This document shows, piece after piece, positions 13,360-26,500 of a stretch of DNA of 64,000 bases (within the stretch, counting starts at the first letter, position 1; every line of letters begins with the position of its first letter). Made by a program: the position numbers and the translations under genes. The notes beneath the pieces were generated by a model. It was not told the origin of the DNA. It did not search any database and was given only the letters and a program-made list of their open reading frames with translations. The DNA is taken from assembly GCA_964035545.1 (NCBI GenBank), contig OZ037768.1:13454175-13518174 (forward strand), read 5' to 3'. The DNA is from Bugula neritina (taxonomy: Eukaryota; Bryozoa; Gymnolaemata; Cheilostomatida; Bugulidae).

Positions 13360-13660
13360 CTTATAGTTATAGTAATAGTAATAGTAAGAGTAATACTTAT
13401 AAGTTATACGTATTCTCATACTGATACTGACTTATACTTATACTTATAGTTATACTAATACTAATAGTAAGAGACATGAGACTGAGTACTAATACGACTA
13501 CTAGAACTGAAATTAAAACTCTGCGTTAGTATAGACTAAGAGTGAGACTCATACTCATAGTCATATGATACTGATACTCGGTATCATAAAGATAAACTTT
13601 AAGTGATAATCATTATTATAGTGATATTGATAGTCATACTGATACTCATGATTATAGTCA
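13360..13660. repeat. Long degenerate simple-sequence tract
   Basis: About 300 bp built of six-base words such as AATAGT, CTTATA and GATACT in varying order, changing composition along the tract. Lies in the BAX-LDAH divergent region. Confidence 0.7.
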
Positions 13661-14609
13661 TAATCCATAGAACTAGGCAGAGCTTGCTAACTAACTTACT
13701 GTTTACAGTTACAGTTAGTGTTACACTAATCGTTACACTTTGTAGTTATGAAAGTGACACTGAATGTGCAATTATTTGAACCCACATTAGAGTTTTGGCA
13801 CTTATTTTTACTAGTCAAATACAATTAACATTATGGAAAAAATTAAAAGTTTCAAGCACTAATTATTATTTTAACTCTCTGAATGTCTTCTAAACCGAAC
13901 CTGTTTTATTTTTTAAATACTCTTACAATATATTAGGATGAAATATTTACCATATGTGTCAGGCAGAACTTATAATCATACTGTCTTAACCATAGGCTTA
14001 TCTTTGATCAGTCATGAATATTACTGTTACTAATAGGTTGCACCTACTTTTTATCAACAGTAACATAATATTTAAGTTGGCGTCTAGCATACTTCTCCGA
14101 CTCATGTAACCTTGGTTTAAATCACGAAAGCAAAAGTCAAAGTACTGACTACTGCTCAACATTTATAGGTTGTATTGCCTCACATGTTTTTGCAGCAATT
14201 GGTCACTTATAAAACAAAGTGATATGTTTGTATACATTTCATGTGATGATAAAATTTATATTACACTAGGTATTTAAAGACCTTAAAATTCACCTGCTGA
14301 AAGTTTCGCAAATACATGTTAGGATTTTGAGCCGAAAGAGTAGTACCATCTGTTTTCAAATAGTTTTTAAAGGTCACTCCTCAACCCAGGCTTATTATCT
14401 CACTGATATAGACACTGTACCACACATTAGTGTGGTAGACCACTATCTTGATGCCCAGGACTTTGTATTGGAATCAAAATGTCGTTTTTTCATCAAAGTA
14501 GCTTGTATTGTGGATGTTAGAACTAATAAGGTTGCTTTGCTTATTCTGTTTTTTTTTCAAGTTCACTTCATTTTTGTTTAAGGTTATCAGATCCTCGGAG
14601 ACACGAACT

Positions 14610-16875
14610 ATGGAAGCGGAAGTTGAAGGTGTTCACGAGTATCCACTCATACATGGTATTCATACTCATATTATAAAATATGGTAGTCTTGATGAGCAGA
14701 GAAGATTGGTTCTAGTCATTCCAGGTAATGCCTCATTCTACCTGGACTATATTATACAGTCTACATGCAATTATTATAACCGTGGTTGTATTTATGACTT
14801 CTTTTTTTTTTTAAAAAGTTCCAAAACTATACATAGCGTTATTTAATATTTTTTTTACGAAGATAAATTTATAGACTTTCCCATGAGCAATTGATAGTTA
14901 CCACAATTAATATTTGTTCATTTTTGATAATCTATGTATGATTAAACTTTTATAATGTACAAAAGGATGTATCGGTGGATCTTGGAAATGCATGAATATT
15001 TTCCAGGTAATCCAGGCGCAGTGGAGTTTTATGACGAGTTTATGAAGACCCTTCATGTTAGCTCCAAGTGGCCCGTGTGGGGGTTATCTCATGCTGGTCA
15101 CTCCATAGTACCGAGACGCGTGGGCTGGAAAAGTGAGTGCAATGATTCCACAACGTAGGCTTGCAGTTTAGCTGTCAAATAATCAGCAATCTAATTCAAT
15201 TTTTATACTACTTTGAAATTAGTCTCATTCCATTTTATTGTTTTAAAAATTGGTTTTTATTTTAGGCCCCGACCATTCTGTCTTTACAGTCACAGGACAG
15301 ATTGAACATAAGTTAAGTTTTATAAACAAGTTTGTTCCAGATGATGTCAAAATAGTTTTGATTGGCCATTCCATCGGTGCTCATGTTGTACTAGAAATGT
15401 TAGATATTCTTCCCAGTGAACGTGTTCTAGAAGGTGAGTATAAAGCATGTTGTTGTCGTATTGGTGTTATTTAGTTGTTATCCTCGCACTTTATATATAG
15501 AGAAAGAACATAGGCTGAATGTGGTACTGCTTAATAACTGTTATAAGTGAATCTGACAATTTGTGTATTAGAACTTATATTTTCTATAACTTTGTAGGCA
15601 TGCTTTTATTTCCAACAATAGAAAAGATGGCCCAGAGTCCACAGGGTCGTAGGCTTACTCCGTTGCTCAAGAATATGAAATGGCTGTTCATGTTGATTGC
15701 AGGTATTAAACTAAGACTTTGTAGAGTGACTGATCACTTTGCTATAATTGTATAATTTCAAGAGTGTTGACCTTGACTTTTGGTCTTTAGCAGTGTCCGC
15801 AAAAATACCAAGCTTCTTGTTTTTTGTTGGTTTTTGCCATATTTTAATGTATACAATTTTCAGACTTTTAGTTATTTTAAAGCTTTTAGGATTTCTGTCA
15901 GTTATGTAGCAATATTCTTTCTCCAGCTAACCACAAGTTGACGTCGAAAAGGTTTTATATGAAGTTTATGATGCTAATATTGGCCTTTTAGCTTACAATT
16001 TTTTTTACACTTAGTTCTACACAGAGGGGGTTCTTTTCAATTTTATTTGTAATTTATATATTTTTGCTTACAGCGTTGAACTTCGAATGTGGCATAGGAT
16101 TGAATTGATGAACTCAAGGAAACTTTAAGCTGTTACACTGTTTGTTGATTTATATAGCAGGTTCACTATCTGCTTAGTGTTCATCTACACATATTTGTAG
16201 CTTGTCTATGGCTTCTTCCCTATACTCTGAAGTGCCGTATGATAGACTACGTTTTTGACCTGAGAGGTAGAAGATTCCCTGGCACCATAGCTCCATGCAT
16301 TAAACAAGGAGCTCACAGTGCTATTGACCCATACTGCTTGTCTAATACTCTTCATATGGCTAATATAGAAATGCAAGAGGTTAGAAACTCAACACACCTT
16401 CATTATCACTTTGTGTGTTATATCTTATTGATACTGTAAATCACTGATGTTGCTTTTAAAACTACATTTTAACCACTTTCTCTGTCCATATACTGTCTAG
16501 TAGGTTTGTATTTTTATTGATAATTGCGAGAAGTTTATTTGCATGGGATAGTCACAGTGCGGATAAAGTTACAGTAGATGTGGTCACTTACTTCTTGTGT
16601 TCAAATGTTCACTACAATAATTTATTTGTTGATTATACGAATCTCAGGTGGATGAAATAAATGAAGGATTAGTTCGAAAGCATATAGACAAAACAAGGTA
16701 CTATTATGGAGCCACTGATCATTGGTGTCCCAAACAACATTATTATGACATGAAGGAGAGGTTCCCTGACCATGACAAGATTGAGCTGTGCTCTGACGGC
16801 TTCAGACATGCTTTTATTATTGATGCTAGTAGACCAATGGCAGCTAAAGTCAGTGAATGGCTCAAGTTGCTATGA
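14610..16875 (+). CDS. LDAH: Lipid droplet-associated hydrolase (LDAH, C2orf43 homologue)
   Basis: Complete, 306 residues in six exons: 14610-14724, 15007-15132, 15266-15433, 15598-15702, 16201-16379, 16648-16875. Alpha/beta hydrolase with the oxyanion-region motif VIPGNPGAVEFYDEF (around 35-50), WPVWGLSHAGHS, nucleophile elbow GHSIGAH (Ser116), LLFPTIEKMA, the acid Asp255 in YYGATDHWCP and the His285 of the triad in GFRHAF. This family order is characteristic of LDAH, a lipid-droplet protein with proposed sterol-ester or other lipid hydrolase activity; its substrate is debated. Length is close to vertebrate LDAH (325). The start ATG is preceded by an in-frame-independent leader after an acceptor-like AAG at about 14582. 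Exon 5 encodes a hydrophobic stretch (CLWLLPYTLK) matching the droplet-association region. Confidence 0.95.
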
Positions 16876-17506
16876 GCTACTAGTGCCATAGCTCGCAGCT
16901 GACCTGGTAATGATTATTGTTCAATTATATTTTTAAAAACATTGATTATATATTGATGCTTTACCACTAGCACATGCTATGTATAGGAAATTTTTCATGA
17001 TGCTTTATTTTCAAGTTTAGACCAAATTTTTTACACTTCAATAATACTAAATCGGAGTTAGATATAACTTTTATATTTTTAGAATTTTCACAAAAATGAA
17101 TAGCAAAATATATAATATGTTGTGATATATTAAATAATACCAAATACAAGTGGAAGCACAATATTGATAGCGTGTGAAACAATAGTAACACTGGTAAGTA
17201 AAGTCTGAAGTGCATACATTCGTGATATTTACACAACTGTGATGAGTATATCTACAGGTTGTCAAATTCTTTTCAAAAAGACAGTATACTAAAATAATAA
17301 ACATTTAATTCTTGAGTATTGTATCAACTACCAAACTTTAAAATCTTTCTATTTTAATTTTAACTTTTCCTGATGCCAATCAATATTAGAAACAATAAAT
17401 ATTTTATTAATATATAATGTAAGTCTTGTATCATGTATATTGTATGTGAAATTTAATTGTGGCTTGAGTTTCCAAAGTATCCACTGATATTGCTTGTCCT
17501 TTGTCT
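16876..17506. other. Convergent 3' region with back-to-back poly(A) signals
   Basis: 3' UTRs of LDAH (+) and the carboxypeptidase (-). AATAAA occurs on the plus strand at 17296-17301 and 17394-17399, and on the minus strand as TTTATT at 17403-17408, about 100 bp beyond the carboxypeptidase stop. No coding signal. Confidence 0.55.
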
Positions 17507-20500
17507 TCATTGTCTTTGAGGTTTTAGTGGAGGGGTGGCGCGCACCTGTCCCCTGCGACTAGCCTTGGGTGCACTTGGCACTGAATGATTAGTCATGTGG
17601 ACAGAAACTTTTGATGTTATTTGTATTAATTCTTGTTTAGCCTACAATATTACAGTGAAAGAAAGGCAAGTTAATTCCAGTAACTTCTTTAGTAAAGAAA
17701 TTTGCTCAAAAACCATTGTTGAGCAAGAAAAGTCAAGCAGAATACAAATTTAAGGCTAAATTAATCACCTATAACTGCTAAAGACAATGCAGATCAAAAT
17801 ATTAATATAAACCAGTTGCTATTTAAATTCCTTCAGTCCATTATAAATTGTAATCGAAACCCACATTTCGAAATAATAAAATTGGACAGGCTATGTATAG
17901 CAATATTGATTAAATTCTCATTTTACCTGAGTTCTTGGCTTGTATTGGTTGACAAAGTGGTCCATGTCATTGTGGTGTGCAGCTGCTGGTCTGCTAGGTG
18001 CCATCTTGTGCTGACTTCGAGACTCTGGGGTTTGTACAGCAATACTTGAAGTGCTCGGTTTGTGTGTTGTTGACAAACGACGCTGTCTTGCTGCTAGCTC
18101 CTGTCAAAGTAATGTTACACCTGTATAACTTGTCAAGACAACTAGCGAAATTGCTCTTTATAATAACTACTTTAACTACTTAAGTTTTACCAATATAGTG
18201 TTTTTGTTAGCGTGTCTGTTTCCTCCATTTTCAGCACTCATTTCATGTAATTCTCTTCTTAATTGTTCAATGTCGTTATCCGTTTCTATCTTTATCTTTT
18301 CTAAATATTTCCTACATTAAACATAAATATTATTAAATTATAATAACATTCACCAAGAAATAATCATAGCACAAATCAACAAGATATACAGATAAAAGGT
18401 GATAAGTCAAGATGAATATCCATAAGACGGAGAGCATTGATAGATGAAACTTGAGTGAAATTTCTAATTTTGTTGATAGGAATAGATAAAATACCTGTGT
18501 ATTGAGCTTACCAAATCTATGAACACAAATAATCATAAAATGAGCTGCAGAAAATTGTCAAATACCCCATAGCTGTTTGTTAGATTAATATTGTAAAATA
18601 TTCATAGCATAGATGTAAGTATGATTAGTATGCAGTAAACCAGTATATGTTTGACCAGAGCATGCAAATATGAGTTGAATTTATTGCACGCAGATCCACA
18701 ATGGTGCAGGAGCTGTTGCTTACCTTGACACACTGTTCATGCTACCAACACCGTAGAGAAACTTATTTCACAGAAAGGTTAAAGTAGCTATTATTCATAT
18801 GTAATAAATATAAGACTACATCAAGTTGTGAATATATTAAATAGTGCTAAGTTGACTTCTCAAATAGTTTTATATGAGCCAATTTACTGTTGGAAAACAT
18901 TAGATATAAATCATTTTCTATAAGACTATGTAATATTATTATATGATACTTAAAAAAAAATCCACGACTATTCGAAAATTTTATTTGGAAAACACATGCT
19001 TGGAAAAGGGGCAAGTTGCCAATGAACAACTTGCAAATAGGCATTTTGCAAATAGACAAATGGAAAATATACATCTTGAAAATAGACAACTGGAAAATGG
19101 AGAATATTTAGCATGGCCATTTCCAGAGTGAGCCGTTCAAAATCTGGCTAAGTCCAAAAAATATATACCATTAGAAACCTAGATAATAGTTGACATGAAT
19201 TGAAGATTTCAACAGTAAATATAAACGTTGTACTATCACAAAAATGGTATTGGTTAACGAATAGTTCTAATTTTAAATTTTGAACAGCTCACTCCAAAAA
19301 TGGCCATGTTAAACATTCCCCATTTTTCAATTGTCCACTTTTGAGCTGCCTATTCTTCAATTGTCTATATACGAATAAATGTGTATTTTTAAGTTGCCCA
19401 TTGGCAATTTGTCTGTTTTAAAAGAGTGTGCTTTCCAGATGACATTTTCAAAACATTGTATCACCAATAAAAGGTATACATTATAAACAAAAATACCAGT
19501 AAAATAATTTAGAAACTTAGCACTTATGTGATAAAGCTTACTACATTGAACATTTTTACTTTTAAATCTCACACATTTTTATAAGCTTATTTGAGAAATA
19601 TTATATAGTAAACCTGCCACTAATGACAAGTTGTTCTTAGTATAATACAGTAACATAAGTTTATCATAGATAATGATTTCTAGTGTTGGCATGTCAATGG
19701 TAAGATGGGGGTAGATGCAGTAATGGAGAAATTGAGAAAATCCTGTGTTCTAGATAAAAGATGTAGCAAAAGAAGTTATGTTCTTGCAAAAATTTCAACT
19801 CGCACCCCAAACCAAAATTTAATAAAATTAAAGAACTTAGGTTATCTCAATTTCTCCACTACGGCTCTCAAGTGGTGAGATGGTAGCCCCAGACTGGCAG
19901 CACTTTCTCAAGTAGCACTTACCCTCCGGATGACTTGAGATTAGTGTTTGCAAGGTCAGCATACAGGTTCTCCTGCAGCTGCTCTATGTCGTCCAACTCA
20001 GTGGTGAGCTGCTGATGCAACTCCTCAGTGTTTGCTGCTAACTTCTGCTTTAAATATCTGTTGTTAGCAACTGCTGTATTGGCAGCAGTAGAAGAACGCT
20101 GCTTTATCGGCTGCTTTGCAGAATGTGCTCGAGATAAATGACCTTTGTCCGCTGAAGGGTGACCTAAAAAATGCAAATATAATTATGCATTCTATTTCAT
20201 AAGTTATTTTACAAAATCACATTAGCATCTAATTTACTATAACAATTATGTGAAGGTGAAGGTCAAACATATAGTGATGTCAAAGCTTATCAAGCACTGT
20301 GCATGAAACAAGGTATAAGATCTAATAGCATAGTATAGTAAACTCATCAGTGTATCTGCATAGATTTCACTGCTAATGTGAAAAATGATTATTTATGAAA
20401 ACAAAACTATAGAAGTTGTCTTCTATCATCCAAAACACGAAAACTTAGGCTAAACAAACAGCAGCAGTTACAGTGAGGTGCGACTCAGCTAATTGCATAC

Positions 20501-23500
20501 AAAACATCTGATTGGTCAATCTTACCAAACACAAGGGTTTTGCTACTAACACCTAAAAATCAGTAACTTAATATCAACTTTAGCAAGCAAAGGATTTGAA
20601 ACTATAGATATATGAACCACGCACTGAAATAAAATCATATAGTATGATATTGTGCGTAGTTTCATGTTAGGTATCTCAACTTTATTTACAAGGAGATTAG
20701 ACTAATAAAGTGGTGTGATCAATTTGCTGAACTTTGACATGTGTAAATACTACAAAGTTTTATATTACTATAGTTTTAAAGTCTTTAAAAACTTGGTAAA
20801 AAATCTAGTCATAGCAGTTAGAATCAAATTTCATCAATGCTGAGAAAAAATTTATGATTGAAATTATCTAGCAGCTAAGGTTTCACACAACAACAGGGAA
20901 AGAATAACAGGAAAAGTTGCACTAGCAGACTAGATTCTAACATCACAACTTATCTCAATCACATATAGGGATCAGCTCACTAAGTCTACACTTGACAACA
21001 CACTACAGGAAATGGAAAATTTACCCACCCATGCATCGCTGCCATATACTCGGCAGCAAGACTGTTCCAACAGGAAATTTAACAATGACTTTTTTCATAG
21101 CACAATAGAGTACATTACATAAGTTTACAAAAAGACATGAGTAGAAAATAACAATCTATAAACCCTTGTACCCCTGTACCTTCAGCCCTTGTAAGACTCC
21201 TTTTTTGCAGTGTGAAGGAAGTCCTAGATACTGTGCTATCAAACCAGTTCTATAACTAGCTAAGACTGAATGGTAAGAGCTCACTCTACACTACAAAGGT
21301 TGCTCCATGGCCTATACTATTACTAAATATACTATTAGCACATTATTTTAATTCTAACACAAAACTAAAATGAGTTTGCTGCAATATATTCAATGTCTAA
21401 ACTATTGCCACTCAAAACAGCCTAGCACAAAGGTCCCTTGAGCTCTATGAGCTCAATAACTGTAAAAGACTAGAATTCATATACATAAAACCTATCATAG
21501 CTAATCTAGAACACAAAAACTAAAAAATTGTTCAATATGGAGACGCCATGAAAATAATAAATCTAGTTGTACTGTGGAATTACATAATCAGTTGGCACAG
21601 TGTGCTATTGGCTTAGTGTGATGCCACATTAGATGGATTTCCACACTTGTTGCTGATGGAAAATCAACGCAAGTAGAAAATTTCGTTGCTTTGTGCAGAG
21701 TTCATTTGGTGAAATGCTGAACGGCTAGTGTAGAAAATGTGAATGTGATACAATTGGCTGATTACTACTTAGCGAGCCAATTTTCTCATTTTAAGTTTCT
21801 GTTTTTACTTTTTAGCGATTCAGTTTTTCCACTTTCACAGCAGTATGATGCAAAGGCTTCCACCAGATACTGCAACGCAACAGACGTAGATGTAGCTATG
21901 GAAAAATTGCTTTAGGTGAGCAGTAAAGTTAATGAAAATATCATTAGTTAATGAATTTCTGACCTGCAGACAACGCACTGTGTGTGGCAGGTAGCTTCCA
22001 CAGCATGCTAAAATTTGTCTAATGTGGCCCCACGCTTACACATAGCCTCTACACATAGCTTCTATAGTATAGTAGAACTTATCTTGCCTATGGTGGAAAA
22101 TTAGATAAAAATCTTACCCGGTTTAGTGGAGACAGTGTCAAAAGGCAATGGGTGCTGTTTAATAACATTTCCCTCCAAAGCTGAGGACATGTCCACCTGT
22201 AGCATGCACCAAGTTACAATAACTCCAAAACTGTTATCAGTTAAAACTAAAAATAGGTTATTTATAATTAGCAAGTTTTATAAAACATAATATAATAGTA
22301 TTATGTGAAACTGCTCTAACACTTAGCCTAGGGCCACACGGTGCGTATTTTCGCATGCGAAAATTGAAATCACAAGTAGCAGAGGTGTCCACTGTGCGCG
22401 TTGAGAAAACGTTCGCACTTGCGTTGAAAATGCTGAGCGACAAGTGCGAATCGTCTCTGTCATCGTCACCTAATTGGCTGGTAGCTATTCAGCGAGCCCA
22501 ATTTCTTTATTTAGTGCTACATTCCAGCAAATTGCGTTCTATTGAAAGCGAGTGCGATTTGAAAATGAAAGCTTTATTTATCACGCATCACTGACGCTAC
22601 AGTGGACACCTTTGCTAATTGTGATTTCAATTTTCGCATGCGAAAATACGCACAGTGTGGCCCTAGGCTTACATAACATCATCTATAGTTGGGAAATAAT
22701 AGTGATTTATTATAATTGTGCACACAAACAGAAAACTCTACCTACAAGGCATATGTAGCAGCCTATAGGTGTAACACACCTGGGAGCAGCCGTGGTCTAG
22801 GGGCTAGAGCATTTGCCTAGTAAGCACGAATTCATGGGTTCAAACCTCGACAAAGGTCATTGGTGATGTCAGGAAGAGCATCCAGTCATAATTGCTCCTG
22901 TGCCCCATCTGAATAAGTCCTTAGCCCGATTTAACAAAAAACCCTTTCCATCACGGGCTTTCTCACAGGGATGGCGACTATAAACTTGTGTGAGTATAGG
23001 TGTAACACACCTGCTTTATAGCCTGTTGCCTGGGATACGTCATCAGCATTCTTCTTTCAGTAGGTTTCTGTCCAGATGCATAGTTCCATGATGAAGGGTC
23101 CACAGGTCTGTTTTCAGAAATTAACTTCTGACTATCAACATAAGAGCCTTCCTGCAATATAATAACATTAGTCTGTAAGTGATACACCATGCTCTAGCAG
23201 CAGCAGCAGCAGTAGGTCAATAAGTGTGAACAAGACACTTACAGTGAGTGGATATAGAAACTTGTCCACATCAGGGTTTGTTACAGTCCTGGAATACCAA
23301 GATGGGTTGTTCTTGTGATCTTCCAGCAGTGTAGCATCTGACAGAACTTTAAAGATAAAATATTAAGTTTCAAAAGTATATAGTATTTTAACTTTGCAAG
23401 TGTTTGGTGCACTATAAAAAAGCTTTAAAATGATCATATCACAAACCTATCAGCTATATTTAACAATTATATTATCAAGTTTTTAGTCAATGTCATGTAC

Positions 23501-26500
23501 AAATGAGTATGTTGTACAACTATAGATATATGTGAATAAGGTAGAGGGTCTTTCAAAATATACAGATAATCTAGAAACTATTGTCAAAATATACACTGAT
23601 CTGCAGTTTAAACTTGTAAGTCATTTCAGTTATTAAGCTGTGTTGCAGCAGCTAAAAATAGCATGCAATGAAAGTTAGTTGTAATCAGGATAAGTTTTAT
23701 AATGGCAGTAAAGGTAAATCCAAAGCCAACTGGAAATGTCACCTGCACACTTTTAGAAACCCCAAATCAACTCAGCACAAAATGCATTATAAATGGGTCA
23801 CTTTACTTAATTTAGTACACACTGGAAATCTCCAGTTCTTTTAGCTATTTTTCACAATTTAGCTGCTAATGAACATGGTTTTTTTTCTCAAAACTAATAA
23901 ACATCAATAAATACACCTAAATAATCAAGATTTTTCTTAATTCTGCTTGATTTCCCATGTTTTTTCCTAATTATTCAGCTACTTTGGATTGCAGACCGTT
24001 ACGGTTTTCCGTAACGGTCCGCAATCCAAAGTAGCTGAATAAATAGGAAAAAACATGGGAAATCAAGCAAAATTAAGAAAAACCTTGATTATTTAGGTGT
24101 ATTTATTGATGTTTATTAGTTTTGAGAAAAAAAACCATGTTCATTAGCAGCTAAATTGTGAAAAATAGCTAAAAGAACTGGAGATTTCTAGTGTGTACTA
24201 AATTACATTAAGTAAAATGACCCAAATCACATTTGTTTAAGCATACAACCTTACAACAGTAGGCAGATGAAAGTTAGTATTTATAAGAATATTTTATTAC
24301 TGAATAACTGACATGATCATGGATTCTTTAAGAATTGCTTCACACAACAAACACACTAATAAAATGAAAAAGCATGGAATTAGTTGTTTTTGTTTCAAAA
24401 ATTTGTCTGAACTAAGCAAACCCTGATAACATTGACCTGCATTGGTACAAGAAATCCTAAATTTAATTTGTTGTGCGAAACTGAAAATCAGCAGATGTTC
24501 AATATTATTTGCTTTTAACTGAAAGTTTTATATTTTAATCATTCAATTAGACAGTAAATTCAGTTCTTGGTATTTACTTTTTTCCCATAAATTATTAAAA
24601 CATATTAAAATAATAATTGCATGTTATTAAATGACGCCAAATTAAACAAAGGTTAGAACATGCTAGTAAAATTAATTTAAGCAAAGAGTTGGTATGTCAT
24701 TTCAATCAATCAAACCATTATTGTAAATATATTTTGTGTGAAATTATTCAAAATAAGAAAACTATAGCTGAATGTAAATCTAGCTGCTGTAGAGTTACAT
24801 TCAGTTGAGTGAAATCTGGTGCTTGGATAGTTATGAATAGACCACTATAAAAGGTTTTTTGTCATGAATCAAAATGCTGTGCAGAAACTAATTAATGAAA
24901 CAAAATATCAAAACATATTTTTGATTTTCATTATACTATGTTTTCCTCATGTGTGAACCAACCCTAAAGGCAGTAGAAACAACCTCATGAAGGTTAAAGT
25001 TTTAAGCTGAAAATGGCAGAATATATCTACGTAGGTTAGAAGTTTAGAAGGTATATAATGGGATGGGAGATTAATAATGGAAGCATTCACAGCAATCATT
25101 AATGTTAAAAAATAAAGTGATTAATGTTGAAGAATGTTTGTAGTACTAATAGCAGCAGAACAGTCAAACAAAGTCAAATGTGCATTTGACTTGAATATTA
25201 GAATTTAGTGAAGTGTTAACTCGAGATCGACAAAAGCGGGTGATGCTACATACTACCTGAGTCGTTGACTCGGGTCAACAAATACTCCGCAGCAAATGAA
25301 CGTTCTGGCTGATTTTCACTCAGCTCAGAGAAGTTCATAGCCAGTGGTTTATTATTATTAGAAGTTGAATATCTAAGTCTTCCTGCAGAGAGCAATTCAT
25401 ATAAACATACAGCATATTATTTTGGTGTATTTAAAAACATTCTTTCTAATGCATTTATGTTGTATTTATTTTCTAAAATATTATTTTACCTTTAATAGGT
25501 TTTCCTCTATGCTTGCCATCTGTCATAATTTGTTTGTTAATGGCGTCCAAGTAAGCCTTCTGTAAAAATTATAGAATTCTCGTTATGATTCAATAGAAAA
25601 GTATGTATATTTATAATATATTTATAATATGTTTATAATATATGAATAATATATTTATAATATATTTATACTATATTTACAATATTATATGAATAACTGT
25701 GTGTGAAATTTATGATGACAAAATAATTTAAACGGACATTTAAAATATATTAAAGCATCCTGTTGAAAAGCTGGAATCACAATTAGGTAAAGCTGAAGAG
25801 CATATTAATAGGCTGACATGCTGTTCTGTGAAATTAAAGAGAGTTAAGCATGGAAAACAGTTAGAAAATCTATTTCACAGTTAGCCATAAGCTACCTGGT
25901 GCTCGGGCTCAGTCTCAGAGCTCTCGTCCTCCTCCTAGAGTTTATATAGATATGATGGTTAGTATAAAATACTAGAGTTTATGTAGATATGTTGGTATAA
26001 AAGACTAACGTTTATATAGATATGATAGTATACAATAACTAGAGTTATATATTATATGATAGTATAAAATAGTAGAGTTTTGGCTTGTAGATTAAAGAAA
26101 GAGGTGTAGATATATAATGCTGGTGAAGAGATGATAATTTCAATACATTCAGTAATTTACTGTTTTCAAATAATAAATTGTGACCTTGAAACTTTTTTTA
26201 GTAAATAAATAAGAACACTGCAGCTTGTTTATCAGTTCTCACTATCAGGTTTAAAGAGAAATCCATTATAAAGTTACACAACACTGTATGAAATATAAAA
26301 AAGTTTGTATAACACAGCAGCATAAAAGAATCTGATTGGATTAGAGTAACAACATACACACAGATATATAGTAAAGGTTTAATAATCAATAGGATTTCTG
26401 TTGTGTAAAAAGTTTCAGTTCTGACAATATGCACTGTTTATAACTACTCTAATATTACACTAGCGTAGACATCACAGCATGTATTCAAATAATTGTTACA

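Larger units (their letters stand above)
11873..14609. other. Divergent intergenic region between BAX (-) and LDAH (+)
   Basis: No convincing coding exon. Contains the presumed promoters and 5' UTR exons of both genes, an inverted-end element at 12269-12575, a small inverted pair (tgtgccctttgacc near 13158; ttgactaggcaca near 13222), and long degenerate simple-sequence tracts. An acceptor-like site at 14580-14582 may begin the LDAH 5' UTR part of the first coding exon. Confidence 0.6.

Noticed and set aside
14327-14581. 84-residue open frame upstream of the LDAH start
   Set aside because: No family resemblance, and it ends just before the LDAH first coding exon. LDAH homology begins cleanly at the ATG at 14610.
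16967-17304. Minus-strand frames of 77-89 residues downstream of LDAH
   Set aside because: Cys/Tyr/His-rich translations of AT-rich 3' UTR with no homology or splice signals.
18943-19131. 62-residue repetitive frame (ANR/ENR repeats)
   Set aside because: Product of tandem units in an inverted-repeat element; no start context, splice or homology support.
22783-22860. Stand-alone tRNA gene
   Set aside because: A/B-box-like words are present, but the sequence continues into a shared repeat tail and is flanked by a target duplication; it is a SINE head.
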